16,653 bases of DNA, taken from Winogradskyella sp. (GTDB lineage Bacteria > Bacteroidota > Bacteroidia > Flavobacteriales > Flavobacteriaceae). Every line of letters begins with the position of its first letter. Position 1 is the stretch's first letter. A program made the position numbers and the translations under genes. Where the stretch lies: positions 1 through 16,653 of the forward strand of contig JASBSE010000117.1 of assembly GCA_030149115.1 (NCBI GenBank), given 5' to 3'. The notes beneath the pieces were generated by a model that was not told the DNA's origin, searched no databases, and worked only from the letters and a program-made list of their open reading frames with translations. Below are positions 6,694 through 14,199 of the stretch, piece by piece.

Positions 6694-8022
6694 TTAATTT
6701 AATTCGGTTATTGGAAGTCCAAAATAGAATTCTAATATTTTAAGTCTGAAAATATAATCGTATTTAGTTCTTACCACATCCGATTGTGCATTTTCATATG
6801 CTGTTCTCGATTGATTAAAATCGAATGAATTAGACAAACCTACATCGTAACGTTCTTTAGCATATTCAAAAGCCAAACGACGCGCTTCTTCTGTTTTCAG
6901 AGCTGCTTCGTAAGATTTTTTAGAGTTTTTAGCATCATTGTATGCCTGATAAACTGTAGACTCTAAGTCTAACTCTGTTTGCTCTAATTGATATTTTGCA
7001 CGCTCTAAACTTACCTTACTTCTATCAACATTATTTTTAGTTGAAAAACCGTTAAAAATAGGAATATTAAGGCTTATGCTGAAGTTGTGAGATTTATTAT
7101 CTGTAATTTGAGTTTCAAAGTCTGGTGAATCAAATAAATCTGATGTAAAATAATTTGAACTAAAACTATAGGATCCAACTAAAGAAGGTAACAAAGCCCC
7201 TTTCGAAATTTTAACATCATACTCAGCAATTTCAGTATTCGTTTTTGCAATTTTTACATCGTTTAACTCCTCTTTTGCCTTTTCAAAAATTTCTTTAGCT
7301 GATTTTGTTAAAACATCCTCCGAAACTAATCCATAATCCATATCAACAATATCAAAAGAAGCATAATCTTTTATTTGTAATAATTGAGCTAAGCTCAATT
7401 TTGACAAAAACAGTGCGTTTTCTGCATTTATTATTTGCTGTAATTGTGTGGCTTCGGTCGCCTTTAGTTCCAACAAATCTCCTTGTGGTAAAACGCCTGC
7501 GTTAACCAACTCTTGGGTATTCTTAATATTTTCTTTAGTAACTTTATTTTGTCCTTCTAACACTTTTAATTGCTCTCTATTAGCTAATATTTGGAGAAAA
7601 GCATTAGCTACAAACATAGACGTATCATCTCTCATTTTATCCAATTGATATTGAGACGCCAATTGATTTATTTTAGCACGACGTAACGTGTTAATGTTTT
7701 GAAGACCTCTAAAAATATCTAAGCTAGATCTTATACCTCCTGATAAATTTTTAGCAGTAGAGTTAACCGCATTGAATGTTACTGGATCTTGGCTCAAACC
7801 TATATTCCAATTTTGAGAAGCAGATGCATTTGCAGATGGTAAAAAATTACCTATGGCATCTTTTTTTGTAATATTTGCCAATTCTATATCTAACTCACTC
7901 TGTTTGATTGAGATATTATTCTCTAATGCGTAATTAACACATTCCAAAAGTGTCCACTTTTTATCTTGGGCCTGACCAAAAGCCACAAAAAAGAGTAGTA
8001 ATACTATGATTATTTTTTTCAT
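6694..8022 (-). CDS. TolC-family outer-membrane efflux protein
   Basis: This 442-residue outer-membrane channel subunit would form the exit duct of the exporter. Residues 1-18 are a signal peptide (MKKIIIVLLLFFVAFGQA) with probable cleavage near QAQ/D. The mature protein shows the two-fold OEP architecture: helices and a beta hairpin at about 20-215 (WTLLECVNYALENNISI at the start is typical) and a second repeat at about 235-435 (SLNIPIFNGFSTKNNV, then YEAALKTEEARRLAFEYAKERYDVGLSNSFDFNQSRTAYENAQ-type helices). Length matches the family. It begins 128 nt after adaptor 1, a spacer with no clear terminator or strict TAnnTTTG promoter, and is followed 8 nt later by adaptor 2. The ATG forms part of a 7-bp inverted repeat with the leader. 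Confidence 0.92.
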   Translation of the reverse strand: MKKIIIVLLLFFVAFGQAQDKKWTLLECVNYALENNISIKQSELDIELANITKKDAIGNFLPSANASASQNWNIGLSQDPVTFNAVNSTAKNLSGGIRSSLDIFRGLQNINTLRRAKINQLASQYQLDKMRDDTSMFVANAFLQILANREQLKVLEGQNKVTKENIKNTQELVNAGVLPQGDLLELKATEATQLQQIINAENALFLSKLSLAQLLQIKDYASFDIVDMDYGLVSEDVLTKSAKEIFEKAKEELNDVKIAKTNTEIAEYDVKISKGALLPSLVGSYSFSSNYFTSDLFDSPDFETQITDNKSHNFSISLNIPIFNGFSTKNNVDRSKVSLERAKYQLEQTELDLESTVYQAYNDAKNSKKSYEAALKTEEARRLAFEYAKERYDVGLSNSFDFNQSRTAYENAQSDVVRTKYDYIFRLKILEFYFGLPITELN

Positions 8023-8054
8023 CTGTATGTTTATTGTTTTTTTATAGACAGATG
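8020..8054 (-). repeat. Inverted repeat pairing the TolC-family leader with its start codon
   Basis: CATCTGT (8020-8026) and ACAGATG (8048-8054) are perfect 7-bp arms separated by 21 nt. In the minus-strand transcript the second arm ends in the ATG start codon, so the codon would sit in the stem. The hairpin is weak (AT-rich long loop), so its effect on translation is speculative. Confidence 0.4.
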
Positions 8055-8150
8055 GAATTTGTCATTTAAAGATTTTGAAATTTATCTTGACTCATTTCTC
8101 AATGCCTATATGTCTATTTAAATTGTAAAGTGTTACACTAAATGTTAAAA

Positions 8151-9311
8151 TTATTGTTGAGCATATTTTGGAACGCCTTGTACCTGGTTCCAAACTTTTA
8201 TTTTATCGTCTTTAGTTATTCCGCTTTTTACTTCAACAAAAATCCCGTCACTAATACCTAATTCAATATCTTTTCTTTCAAATTTTTGATCACCAACCTC
8301 TACTTCAACAAAAGGTGCTTTAGTTTTCTCATCATATTGAACTAAAGCCTCCTTAATAGCCAATACATTTTCGGCTTTATCTAAAATAATAGAAGCGTTA
8401 GCACTTAAACCTGCTCTAATAAAAGTTGAATCCATTTTCTTTAGTGAGCCCTTGATTTCAAATTGAATTGCTCCATTTTCGGCAACACCTTTTGGCGCTA
8501 TGTAGTCTAATGTAGCATCGAATTTCTTGTCTTCTATAGCTCCAACCGTAATTTCTAATGGTAAACCTTCCTTAATCTTACCTACTTCGCTTTCATCAAC
8601 TTTACCTTCAAAAATCATCTTAGTTACGTCTGCAAGCGATGCAATTGATGTACCTTCATTAAAATTATTAGCTTCAATAACCTGATTTCCTACCTCTACA
8701 GGGACATCTAAAACCATACCTGATACGGTTGCTCTTACTTGCGTTTGTGCTATACTACCCAAACCTGAAGTAGTTCCTGTTTTTATAATATCATAATTTT
8801 GACGCGACTGAGTAAGATTAATCCTAGATTGCTCCACCTGTTGCTTAGCCTGTAAATAAGTATTGTTTACCTGATCAAAATCATTTGCAGAAATTACGCC
8901 TTTATCAAACAGTGCTTTTTGACGATCATAAATAGCTTTTTGAGTTTTAAAATTAATTTCAGCCGTTTGCAATGCTGTTTGGTTAGATGCAATACTATTT
9001 TTTGCACTTGTAAGATTAGATACATTTGGTATAACCCTTATCTGAGCAATTAAATCTCCCTGCTTTACATACTCACCAGCTTCAATAAAAATCTCCTCAA
9101 TAACTCCTGAGATATTAGGCTTTATCAAAATTTCTTCTTTTGGGACAATACTGCCTGTTGCAACTGTTTTTACCGTAATGGTTTCTTCAGTTGGAGACTC
9201 GGAAGTGTAAGTTATAGGGTCTTCCTGATTTTTTTGCCACAAATAATATAAGGCCACCCCAAATACTACTACTATTGAAATGAGTATGATTATTGTTTTT
9301 GTTCTTTTCAT
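8151..9311 (-). CDS. Periplasmic adaptor (membrane fusion) protein of MacA/HlyD type, adaptor 1
   Basis: This 386-residue adaptor has one N-terminal membrane helix (about 7-25) and a periplasmic body. The first lipoyl half is at about 62-92 (IKPNISGVIEEIFIEAGEYV), followed by a helical hairpin at about 95-185 rich in Gln and Asn. The second lipoyl half is VRATVSGMVLDVPVEVGNQV. Then come a beta-barrel domain with DESEVGKIKEGLPLEITV and a membrane-proximal domain (NVLAIKEALV). It starts 23 nt after permease 2 and is therefore the adaptor most directly tied to the ABC pump, in the role MacA plays for MacB. It is related to but clearly different from adaptor 2: shorter and lacking the charged insert. 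Confidence 0.92.
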   Translation of the reverse strand: MKRTKTIIILISIVVVFGVALYYLWQKNQEDPITYTSESPTEETITVKTVATGSIVPKEEILIKPNISGVIEEIFIEAGEYVKQGDLIAQIRVIPNVSNLTSAKNSIASNQTALQTAEINFKTQKAIYDRQKALFDKGVISANDFDQVNNTYLQAKQQVEQSRINLTQSRQNYDIIKTGTTSGLGSIAQTQVRATVSGMVLDVPVEVGNQVIEANNFNEGTSIASLADVTKMIFEGKVDESEVGKIKEGLPLEITVGAIEDKKFDATLDYIAPKGVAENGAIQFEIKGSLKKMDSTFIRAGLSANASIILDKAENVLAIKEALVQYDEKTKAPFVEVEVGDQKFERKDIELGISDGIFVEVKSGITKDDKIKVWNQVQGVPKYAQQ

Positions 9312-9334
9312 AATTTATGATTGATATAAAATAT

Positions 9335-10603
9335 TTATTCTATTCTTAAAGCGTCTACGGGTTTCATTTTTGTAGCACTATTTGCAGGTATAAGCCCTGC
9401 TAAAACCCCAGAAACCACTAGTATGATTAAAGCTGTAAATACGACTTGCATACTTACACTTGGATTAGCAAAATTTTTAACTTCACCTGCACTATCTAAA
9501 ACAGTATTGAGTATCCAAATAACAAAAGCTGCAAAAGAAACACCTATCATACCTGATAAAATAGTAAGTACTAAACTCTCTTGTAAAATTTGGCTTTTAA
9601 TCATCCAAGGAGATGCACCTAATGCCCTACGAACACCAATTTCTTTGGTACGTTCCTTGACTACGATTAGCATAATATTATTAATACCTATAATACCGGA
9701 CATTAATACTAGAGCTCCAACAAAATATCCCACAAAAGACAATATTGTAAAAAGGCCACTAATCCTTCCAAATCGTTCGGACAAATCAAAATGACCAATT
9801 GCTCTTTCATCAGTAGGATCTACTTTGTGTCTAAATTTCATTAAATCAAAAACCTGTTGTTTAATTGATGTTATTGAAACGTCATCATCAGCGGTTATAG
9901 CCATCCAACTCACATTATCACCTCTATTAAAAGCCTGACCAAAAGTTGTAAATGGTATGTAAATGGTACTTGCATCTTGCTCACCATCACCTTGAGTATT
10001 ACTCATTTTAAATGTGCCAACCACCATAAAATTTACACCATTAATTTTGACGTAAGTTCCGAGCACATCTTCATCTTTATCATACAATCCTTTAACGACT
10101 CCTGTACCTATGACACAGATTTTGCGTTTTGTTTGAATATCAGAGTAACTTATGAAGCGCCCTTGAAGGATATCCATAGGTTGCTGTTTTATATACTCTG
10201 GATAGTCACCATAAATTTCGAATGCTCCAGTTTTTGTTCCTCTAATGACATTATTTGCACCTCTAAAACCTCCCAATTGATTTCTAGGCGACACATATTT
10301 AATATTTGGAATTTGAGCCTTAATTGCTGTAACATCATCTATTTTGTAATTAAAATAACGTCCTTTTGGTAGTCCTTTATATGGCTTAGAAGTTCCTTGC
10401 GTCCACATAAACATAGAATTGGTTGCAAAATTACCAAAGCCTGCTGTTACACCATTTTTTAATCCGTTGGTTAACGCTAATAATGCAACGAAAATAAATA
10501 TTCCCCATGACACACCAAATGCAGTTAGAAACGTTCTGAGCTTATTAGCATTCAGTGCCTCCAATATCTCGCTCCATCTATCTTTAGAAAAAATATTATT
10601 CAT
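9335..10603 (-). CDS. MacB/FtsX-type ABC transporter permease, permease 2
   Basis: This 422-residue inner-membrane permease has the four-helix MacB/LolC layout. TM1 at about 25-47 (LRTFLTAFGVSWGIFIFVALLAL) is followed by a large periplasmic domain (about 48-280). Then come TM2 (about 285-315), the cytosolic coupling segment ERTKEIGVRRALGAS (317-331), TM3 (about 343-366) and TM4 (about 386-408). The protein ends with the characteristic TKMKPVDALRIE. There is no ATPase domain, unlike MacB proper, so it must use the separately encoded ATPase. The ATG at 10603 overlaps the stop of permease 1 by 8 nt (ATGAATAA), which fixes the start and suggests translational coupling. It shares with permease 1 a strong N-terminal pattern (NKLRT, GIFI-VALL, YKGL, GRY), evidence of tandem duplication. 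The probable partner is permease 1 in a heterodimer. Confidence 0.92.
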   Translation of the reverse strand: MNNIFSKDRWSEILEALNANKLRTFLTAFGVSWGIFIFVALLALTNGLKNGVTAGFGNFATNSMFMWTQGTSKPYKGLPKGRYFNYKIDDVTAIKAQIPNIKYVSPRNQLGGFRGANNVIRGTKTGAFEIYGDYPEYIKQQPMDILQGRFISYSDIQTKRKICVIGTGVVKGLYDKDEDVLGTYVKINGVNFMVVGTFKMSNTQGDGEQDASTIYIPFTTFGQAFNRGDNVSWMAITADDDVSITSIKQQVFDLMKFRHKVDPTDERAIGHFDLSERFGRISGLFTILSFVGYFVGALVLMSGIIGINNIMLIVVKERTKEIGVRRALGASPWMIKSQILQESLVLTILSGMIGVSFAAFVIWILNTVLDSAGEVKNFANPSVSMQVVFTALIILVVSGVLAGLIPANSATKMKPVDALRIE

Positions 10604-11846
10604 CTCTTAGAGCTATTATTGGTTTTATTTTTGCAGCTCTATAAGCAGGGATGAAACCCGCAATACCACCTGCAAACACAAGTAAAAAAACAGAAGTTAG
10701 AGCCGTATTAAAATCTACCTGAGGATACTTTATATAAGCTGTCATTTCCTCAACAAAAGGTCCAAAAACCTCAAGTGTAGCCAAACCAAAGATTAAGCCA
10801 AACAGACCCGCAAACATGGTTACAAAAACGGCCTCTTGAAGTACCATACTTACAATAGAGCTTGGTAATGCTCCTAACGCTTTTCTTATTCCAATTTCTT
10901 TGGTTCGTTCCTTTACTATAATTAACATTATATTCCCAACTCCAACAATACCTGCAACAAGTGTAAATATTCCTATAAACCAAAATACCGCTTGTATAAT
11001 CGCGATTAACGAATATATCTGTTCTGCTTGCTCTAAAGTATTATTTACTCTAACAGCACTCACATCATCTGGAGCAACAGTGTGAATTTGCTTAATCTTT
11101 TGCTCCATACCTTGTGCAATGGCATTAGACATAGCAACGGCTTCATCAAAGTTATCTGCCATTTTCACCGTAAAGGACATGTTTCTAATGTCTTCACCTG
11201 CATTAAATATTTTTTGAGCTGTACTTACTGGAATGTAAACTTGGCTTTCTTCTCGATCACCACCAGGATCATAAAAAACACCAACAACTTTGAAGTTCAT
11301 TCCAAAGATTTGAATGTTTTTATTGATAGGATCTTCATTTTTAAAAAGGTCTACCTTCATTTTATTTCCAATAACGGCTACCTTTTTGTTTTCTTCTAAA
11401 TCAGATTCATTAATAAAACGACCATAACCTATATCTGCATTTTCAATAAACTGGTTATCTGGCAAAGTACCTCTAATACGGTAATTACCTGTCTCATTGT
11501 TGTAAGATACAGTACCTCCCCAGATCATAAAATCTTTAGAACGGTATTCAAAATAATCATCGTATTGATTTTCGACAGCTTCAAATGTTGAGTTTTTCAT
11601 CTGAACATATCTTCCAGGGTTTAAGCCTTTATAACCCTTAGTCGTTACTCCTGTCCAGACTGAAATTTTATTGGTCGCATCTTGTTCAAATTCAGACTTT
11701 ACGCCATTTTCTATCCCTTTACTTATGCCAAGAAGTGCTACTAAAATAAATATTCCAGAAGCAACAGATATACCTGTTAGTATTGTACGTAATTTATTTT
11801 TACGTAACGTTTCAAATATTTCTTGCCAGCGCTCTAGATCAAACAT
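10596..11846 (-). CDS. MacB/FtsX-type ABC transporter permease, permease 1
   Basis: This 416-residue inner-membrane permease is a paralogue of the next gene. TM1 lies at about 19-44 (KLRTILTGISVASGIFILVALLGI) and the periplasmic MacB-type domain at about 45-275. TM2 is at about 285-310, the coupling segment ERTKEIGIRKALGAL at 313-327, TM3 at about 333-357 and TM4 at about 383-402. The C-terminus ends AAKIKPIIALRDE, the usual permease tail. No ATPase domain is fused. The ATG at 11846 overlaps the ATPase stop by 8 nt (ATGTTTGA) and the gene ends in an 8-nt overlap with permease 2. By analogy with MacB and LolCDE the pair would couple ATP hydrolysis to periplasmic motions that drive a substrate into the TolC duct; the substrate (peptide, lipid, drug or lipoprotein) cannot be told from sequence. 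Confidence 0.92.
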   Translation of the reverse strand: MFDLERWQEIFETLRKNKLRTILTGISVASGIFILVALLGISKGIENGVKSEFEQDATNKISVWTGVTTKGYKGLNPGRYVQMKNSTFEAVENQYDDYFEYRSKDFMIWGGTVSYNNETGNYRIRGTLPDNQFIENADIGYGRFINESDLEENKKVAVIGNKMKVDLFKNEDPINKNIQIFGMNFKVVGVFYDPGGDREESQVYIPVSTAQKIFNAGEDIRNMSFTVKMADNFDEAVAMSNAIAQGMEQKIKQIHTVAPDDVSAVRVNNTLEQAEQIYSLIAIIQAVFWFIGIFTLVAGIVGVGNIMLIIVKERTKEIGIRKALGALPSSIVSMVLQEAVFVTMFAGLFGLIFGLATLEVFGPFVEEMTAYIKYPQVDFNTALTSVFLLVFAGGIAGFIPAYRAAKIKPIIALRDE

Positions 11847-12540
11847 GTGCTGATGCTCTTACTTGTTCTACTCTGCTATCATCTATAATAACACCATCCT
11901 TTAGGTTTACAATACGCTTGGTCATATGCGCAATATCGTCCTCATGAGTTACTACCAAGATAGTTTTACCTTCATCATTAATTCCTTGAATAAGCTCCAT
12001 TACTTCATAAGATGTTTTGGTATCTAAAGCACCCGTTGGCTCATCTGCCAACAACACCTTTGGATCACTGGCTAAAGCTCTTGCTATAGCAACTCTCTGT
12101 TTTTGACCACCAGATAATTCACTTGGTAAATGATGTGACCAATTTGCAAGACCTACTTTTTCAAGATAATGCATGGCTCTTTCAGTTCGCTCTTTTCTTT
12201 TAATGCCTTTGTAGTATAATGGCATTGAAACATTGTCTAACGCACTTTTGTAATTAATAAGATTGAAGGATTGAAAAATAAAGCCAAGGAATTCGTTTCT
12301 ATATTTCGCAGCTATTTTTTCATTAAGATTTTTGATTGGCACATTATCTAAAATGTACTGCCCTTCATCTGCCTCGTCTAACATACCAAGAATATTTAGT
12401 AATGTAGATTTACCAGAACCTGAAGAACCCATAATAGACACAAGCTCTCCTTCTTCTACTTCAAAGTTAATGCCCTTAAGCACATGCAGTGAGTTACTGC
12501 CCATGTGATAAGATTTATGCAAATCTTTAATCTTAATCAT
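11839..12540 (-). CDS. ABC transporter ATP-binding subunit, MacB/LolD type
   Basis: This 233-residue cytosolic ATPase carries all nucleotide-binding motifs: Walker A GSSGSGKST (38-46), Q-loop Gln90 (FQSF), signature LSGGQ (142-146), Walker B VLLADE (162-167), D-loop GALD (170-173) and H-loop His199 (VTHE). The motifs FIFQSFNLI and DEPTGALD are typical of the MacB/LolD branch, which energises FtsX-like permeases. Length is normal. It is the first gene of the exporter cluster. The 127-nt spacer upstream holds a near match to the -7 element (TAAAATTG, 12570-12563, one mismatch) and is the most likely place for the operon promoter. The stop overlaps the permease 1 start by 8 nt. Confidence 0.95.
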   Translation of the reverse strand: MIKIKDLHKSYHMGSNSLHVLKGINFEVEEGELVSIMGSSGSGKSTLLNILGMLDEADEGQYILDNVPIKNLNEKIAAKYRNEFLGFIFQSFNLINYKSALDNVSMPLYYKGIKRKERTERAMHYLEKVGLANWSHHLPSELSGGQKQRVAIARALASDPKVLLADEPTGALDTKTSYEVMELIQGINDEGKTILVVTHEDDIAHMTKRIVNLKDGVIIDDSRVEQVRASAHV

Positions 12541-12667
12541 AGTAAGTTAGCGTTAGAGGCTACAATTTTAAAAAAATATTAACCCTTTTTATCCCAAGAA
12601 ATTGTTAATAGATTTCTTTATTAACTCTAAATAAGACTCTTAAAATGAAGAATTGTTACAACTAAAA

Positions 12668-12898
12668 TTAGCTAGCTTTAGGCTTTCTCGATTTATTGTA
12701 AGACCTATAAACAATATAACCTATAACAGCAACTAAAATATAAGGAACGGCCATTAAAAACATAATACCATCATTAATACCTTCTGCTGCAGATTGGTCA
12801 TCACCACTTTCTAATACTGCCCTACACATAGCACACTGCGCATTTGTCTTTATAAAAAAGAAAAAGGATACTATAAAAAAGACAATATTTCGTTTCAT
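12668..12898 (-). CDS. Small exported membrane-anchored protein with CAMC motif, oxidase-module associated
   Basis: This 76-residue protein is of no named family that I recognise. Residues 1-20 form a signal peptide (MKRNIVFFIVSFFFFIKTNA) with probable cleavage after TNA, leaving a mature N-terminus starting Gln21-Cys22-Ala-Met24-Cys25. A short polar segment (26-45) follows, then one membrane helix (about 46-66) and a basic cytosolic tail (SYNKSRKPKAS), so the CxMC site faces the periplasm. Gln before Cys22 argues against a lipoprotein. It is the last gene of the Sco-like/Sco/DUF420 string, with 1 nt between the DUF420 stop and its ATG. The location and the Cys-x-Met-Cys motif suggest a copper or thiol role in cytochrome oxidase maturation; this is inference only. 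No terminator was found downstream. Confidence 0.75.
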   Translation of the reverse strand: MKRNIVFFIVSFFFFIKTNAQCAMCRAVLESGDDQSAAEGINDGIMFLMAVPYILVAVIGYIVYRSYNKSRKPKAS

Positions 12899-12899
12899 T

Positions 12900-13445
12900 T
12901 TAGGCGTAATAAGGTGAAATCATAAAATACACAATAACTCCCGTTACCGCAACATATAGCCATAGAGGAAACGTAATTTTTGCGATTTTCTTATGACGGT
13001 CTATGTTATTAGTGATAGCTCTTACATAAGTAATTAATACAAATGGTATAATAACAATTGAAAGCAGAATATGAGTAATTAAGATAAAGTAATAGATATA
13101 TTTTATTATTCCTTCACCTCCAAACTTCGTAGAGTCACTCGTCATATGATACGCTACATACATTACTAAAAACATTACAGATAATACTATGGCAAACTTC
13201 ATTAAGTTTTCATGTAGTTTTCTGTTTTTATTTTTAATTGCAACTACTGCAACTACCAAAACAACTGCCGTTAATCCATTAATTCCAGCGTAAATTGGAG
13301 GCAGCATAGATAGTGGTGCTACATCAAAACCAAGCTCACGTAAGTTAACTCCAAAAAGTGCTGCCACTGCAACAGGAATTATTACAGATAATGCTACAAT
13401 CCACTTGTTATATTTTTTTTCCTTTTCTAAATCGACGTTACTCAT
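12900..13445 (-). CDS. DUF420 family membrane protein, probable cytochrome oxidase assembly factor (CtaM/YozB-like)
   Basis: This 181-residue integral membrane protein has about five hydrophobic helices (roughly 15-32, 48-70, 82-101, 114-141, 155-176). Four histidines lie at or near helix ends: His78, His100, His125 and His151, a pattern of DUF420 proteins. The Bacillus/Staphylococcus relative (YozB/CtaM) is needed for activity of aa3-type oxidase, and DUF420 genes in many genomes adjoin sco and cta genes. Here the gene lies 1 nt after the Sco stop and 1 nt before the small CAMC protein, so it is tightly linked to copper-site assembly. Whether the histidines bind heme or copper is not known from sequence. 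Start ATG at 13445 is fixed by the close packing. Confidence 0.85.
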   Translation of the reverse strand: MSNVDLEKEKKYNKWIVALSVIIPVAVAALFGVNLRELGFDVAPLSMLPPIYAGINGLTAVVLVVAVVAIKNKNRKLHENLMKFAIVLSVMFLVMYVAYHMTSDSTKFGGEGIIKYIYYFILITHILLSIVIIPFVLITYVRAITNNIDRHKKIAKITFPLWLYVAVTGVIVYFMISPYYA

Positions 13446-13446
13446 A

Positions 13447-14199
13447 TTATTCTTTCAATAGTTTAGCTATATCTTCTTTTAAAATTGTTATTTCTTGCGG
13501 AATTCCTTCATCATCTACTCCTTCTTCTTCAGAAACTATCCCGTTATAATATATTAATGGATTATCTGGTGATTTTAAACGAGAACGGATATAACCTTCC
13601 TTATCGATTAAAGCAAAATTTCCAGAATGCTCAAATCCATCTATAATTTCATCATTTACTGCTGTATATAGATAAAATCCATCATTAGCTAGTTTATATA
13701 TTAATTCTTCATCACCAGTCATTAAATTCCAATTCGGATTAACAATCCCATACTTATCTGCATAAGCTTTTAAAACCTCTGGTGTATCGATATCTGGCGT
13801 GATTGTAAATGAAGCTACGCCAAAATCTTTAAAATCCTTAAACTCGTTTTGAATTTCTACTAAATTTCTATTCATCCTAGGACATATCGTAGGACAAGTT
13901 GTAAAGAAAAACTCTACCACGTAGACTTTACCTAAGTAATCTGTGTTAGAGATCGTCTCTCCATTTTGATTTGTAAAACTAAATGCAGGCACCTTCTTCT
14001 TACTTCCATCTGCATTCAATAAATACGCTAAATCACTCTTAACAGCTTTATCTTTTGAAGAAACCTCTTTACTTCTACTTTCATCTCTAGTAATATCGTT
14101 ACTGCTTATTCTATTTATAATTTTTGGAACAACAATGATTCCAAAAACTAAAATGATAAATGCAATACTTACGTATGAATAATTGGCCTTTTTACTCAT
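13447..14199 (-). CDS. SCO1/SenC family copper chaperone for cytochrome c oxidase
   Basis: This 250-residue membrane-anchored periplasmic thioredoxin-fold protein would deliver copper to, or reduce the cysteines of, the CuA site in oxidase subunit II. It has one N-terminal helix (about 8-25), a polar linker (30-65) and the Sco core. The metal ligands of the family are all present: Cys102-Pro-Thr-Ile-Cys106 (FFFTTCPTICPRM) and His191 (GFEHSGNFALID). The ATG at 14199 overlaps the stop of the preceding Sco-like gene by 8 nt (ATGAGTAA), which supports this start and translational coupling. DUF420 follows after 1 nt. Length is within the family's range. Confidence 0.93.
   Translation of the reverse strand: MSKKANYSYVSIAFIILVFGIIVVPKIINRISSNDITRDESRSKEVSSKDKAVKSDLAYLLNADGSKKKVPAFSFTNQNGETISNTDYLGKVYVVEFFFTTCPTICPRMNRNLVEIQNEFKDFKDFGVASFTITPDIDTPEVLKAYADKYGIVNPNWNLMTGDEELIYKLANDGFYLYTAVNDEIIDGFEHSGNFALIDKEGYIRSRLKSPDNPLIYYNGIVSEEEGVDDEGIPQEITILKEDIAKLLKE

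Noticed and set aside
8023..8150. Possible promoter (TAAATTTC) or operon break between adaptor 1 and the TolC-family gene
   Set aside because: The best match departs from TAnnTTTG at the last base and has wrong spacing to a TTG; no terminator hairpin was found, so I left the operon continuous.
9423..10372. Two plus-strand reading frames (123 and 131 codons) opposite permease 2
   Set aside because: Both lie wholly within a clear FtsX-like permease gene and their products match nothing; frames of this length arise easily opposite AT-rich coding DNA.
4682..12540. Lol lipoprotein transport system instead of an efflux system
   Set aside because: ATPase and permeases resemble LolCDE as well as MacB, but linked adaptors and a TolC-family duct point to export across the outer membrane.
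12541..12667. Terminator for the oxidase module in the spacer before the exporter
   Set aside because: No GC-containing stem with a T tract could be found on the minus strand; only a one-mismatch -7 element for the exporter is present.
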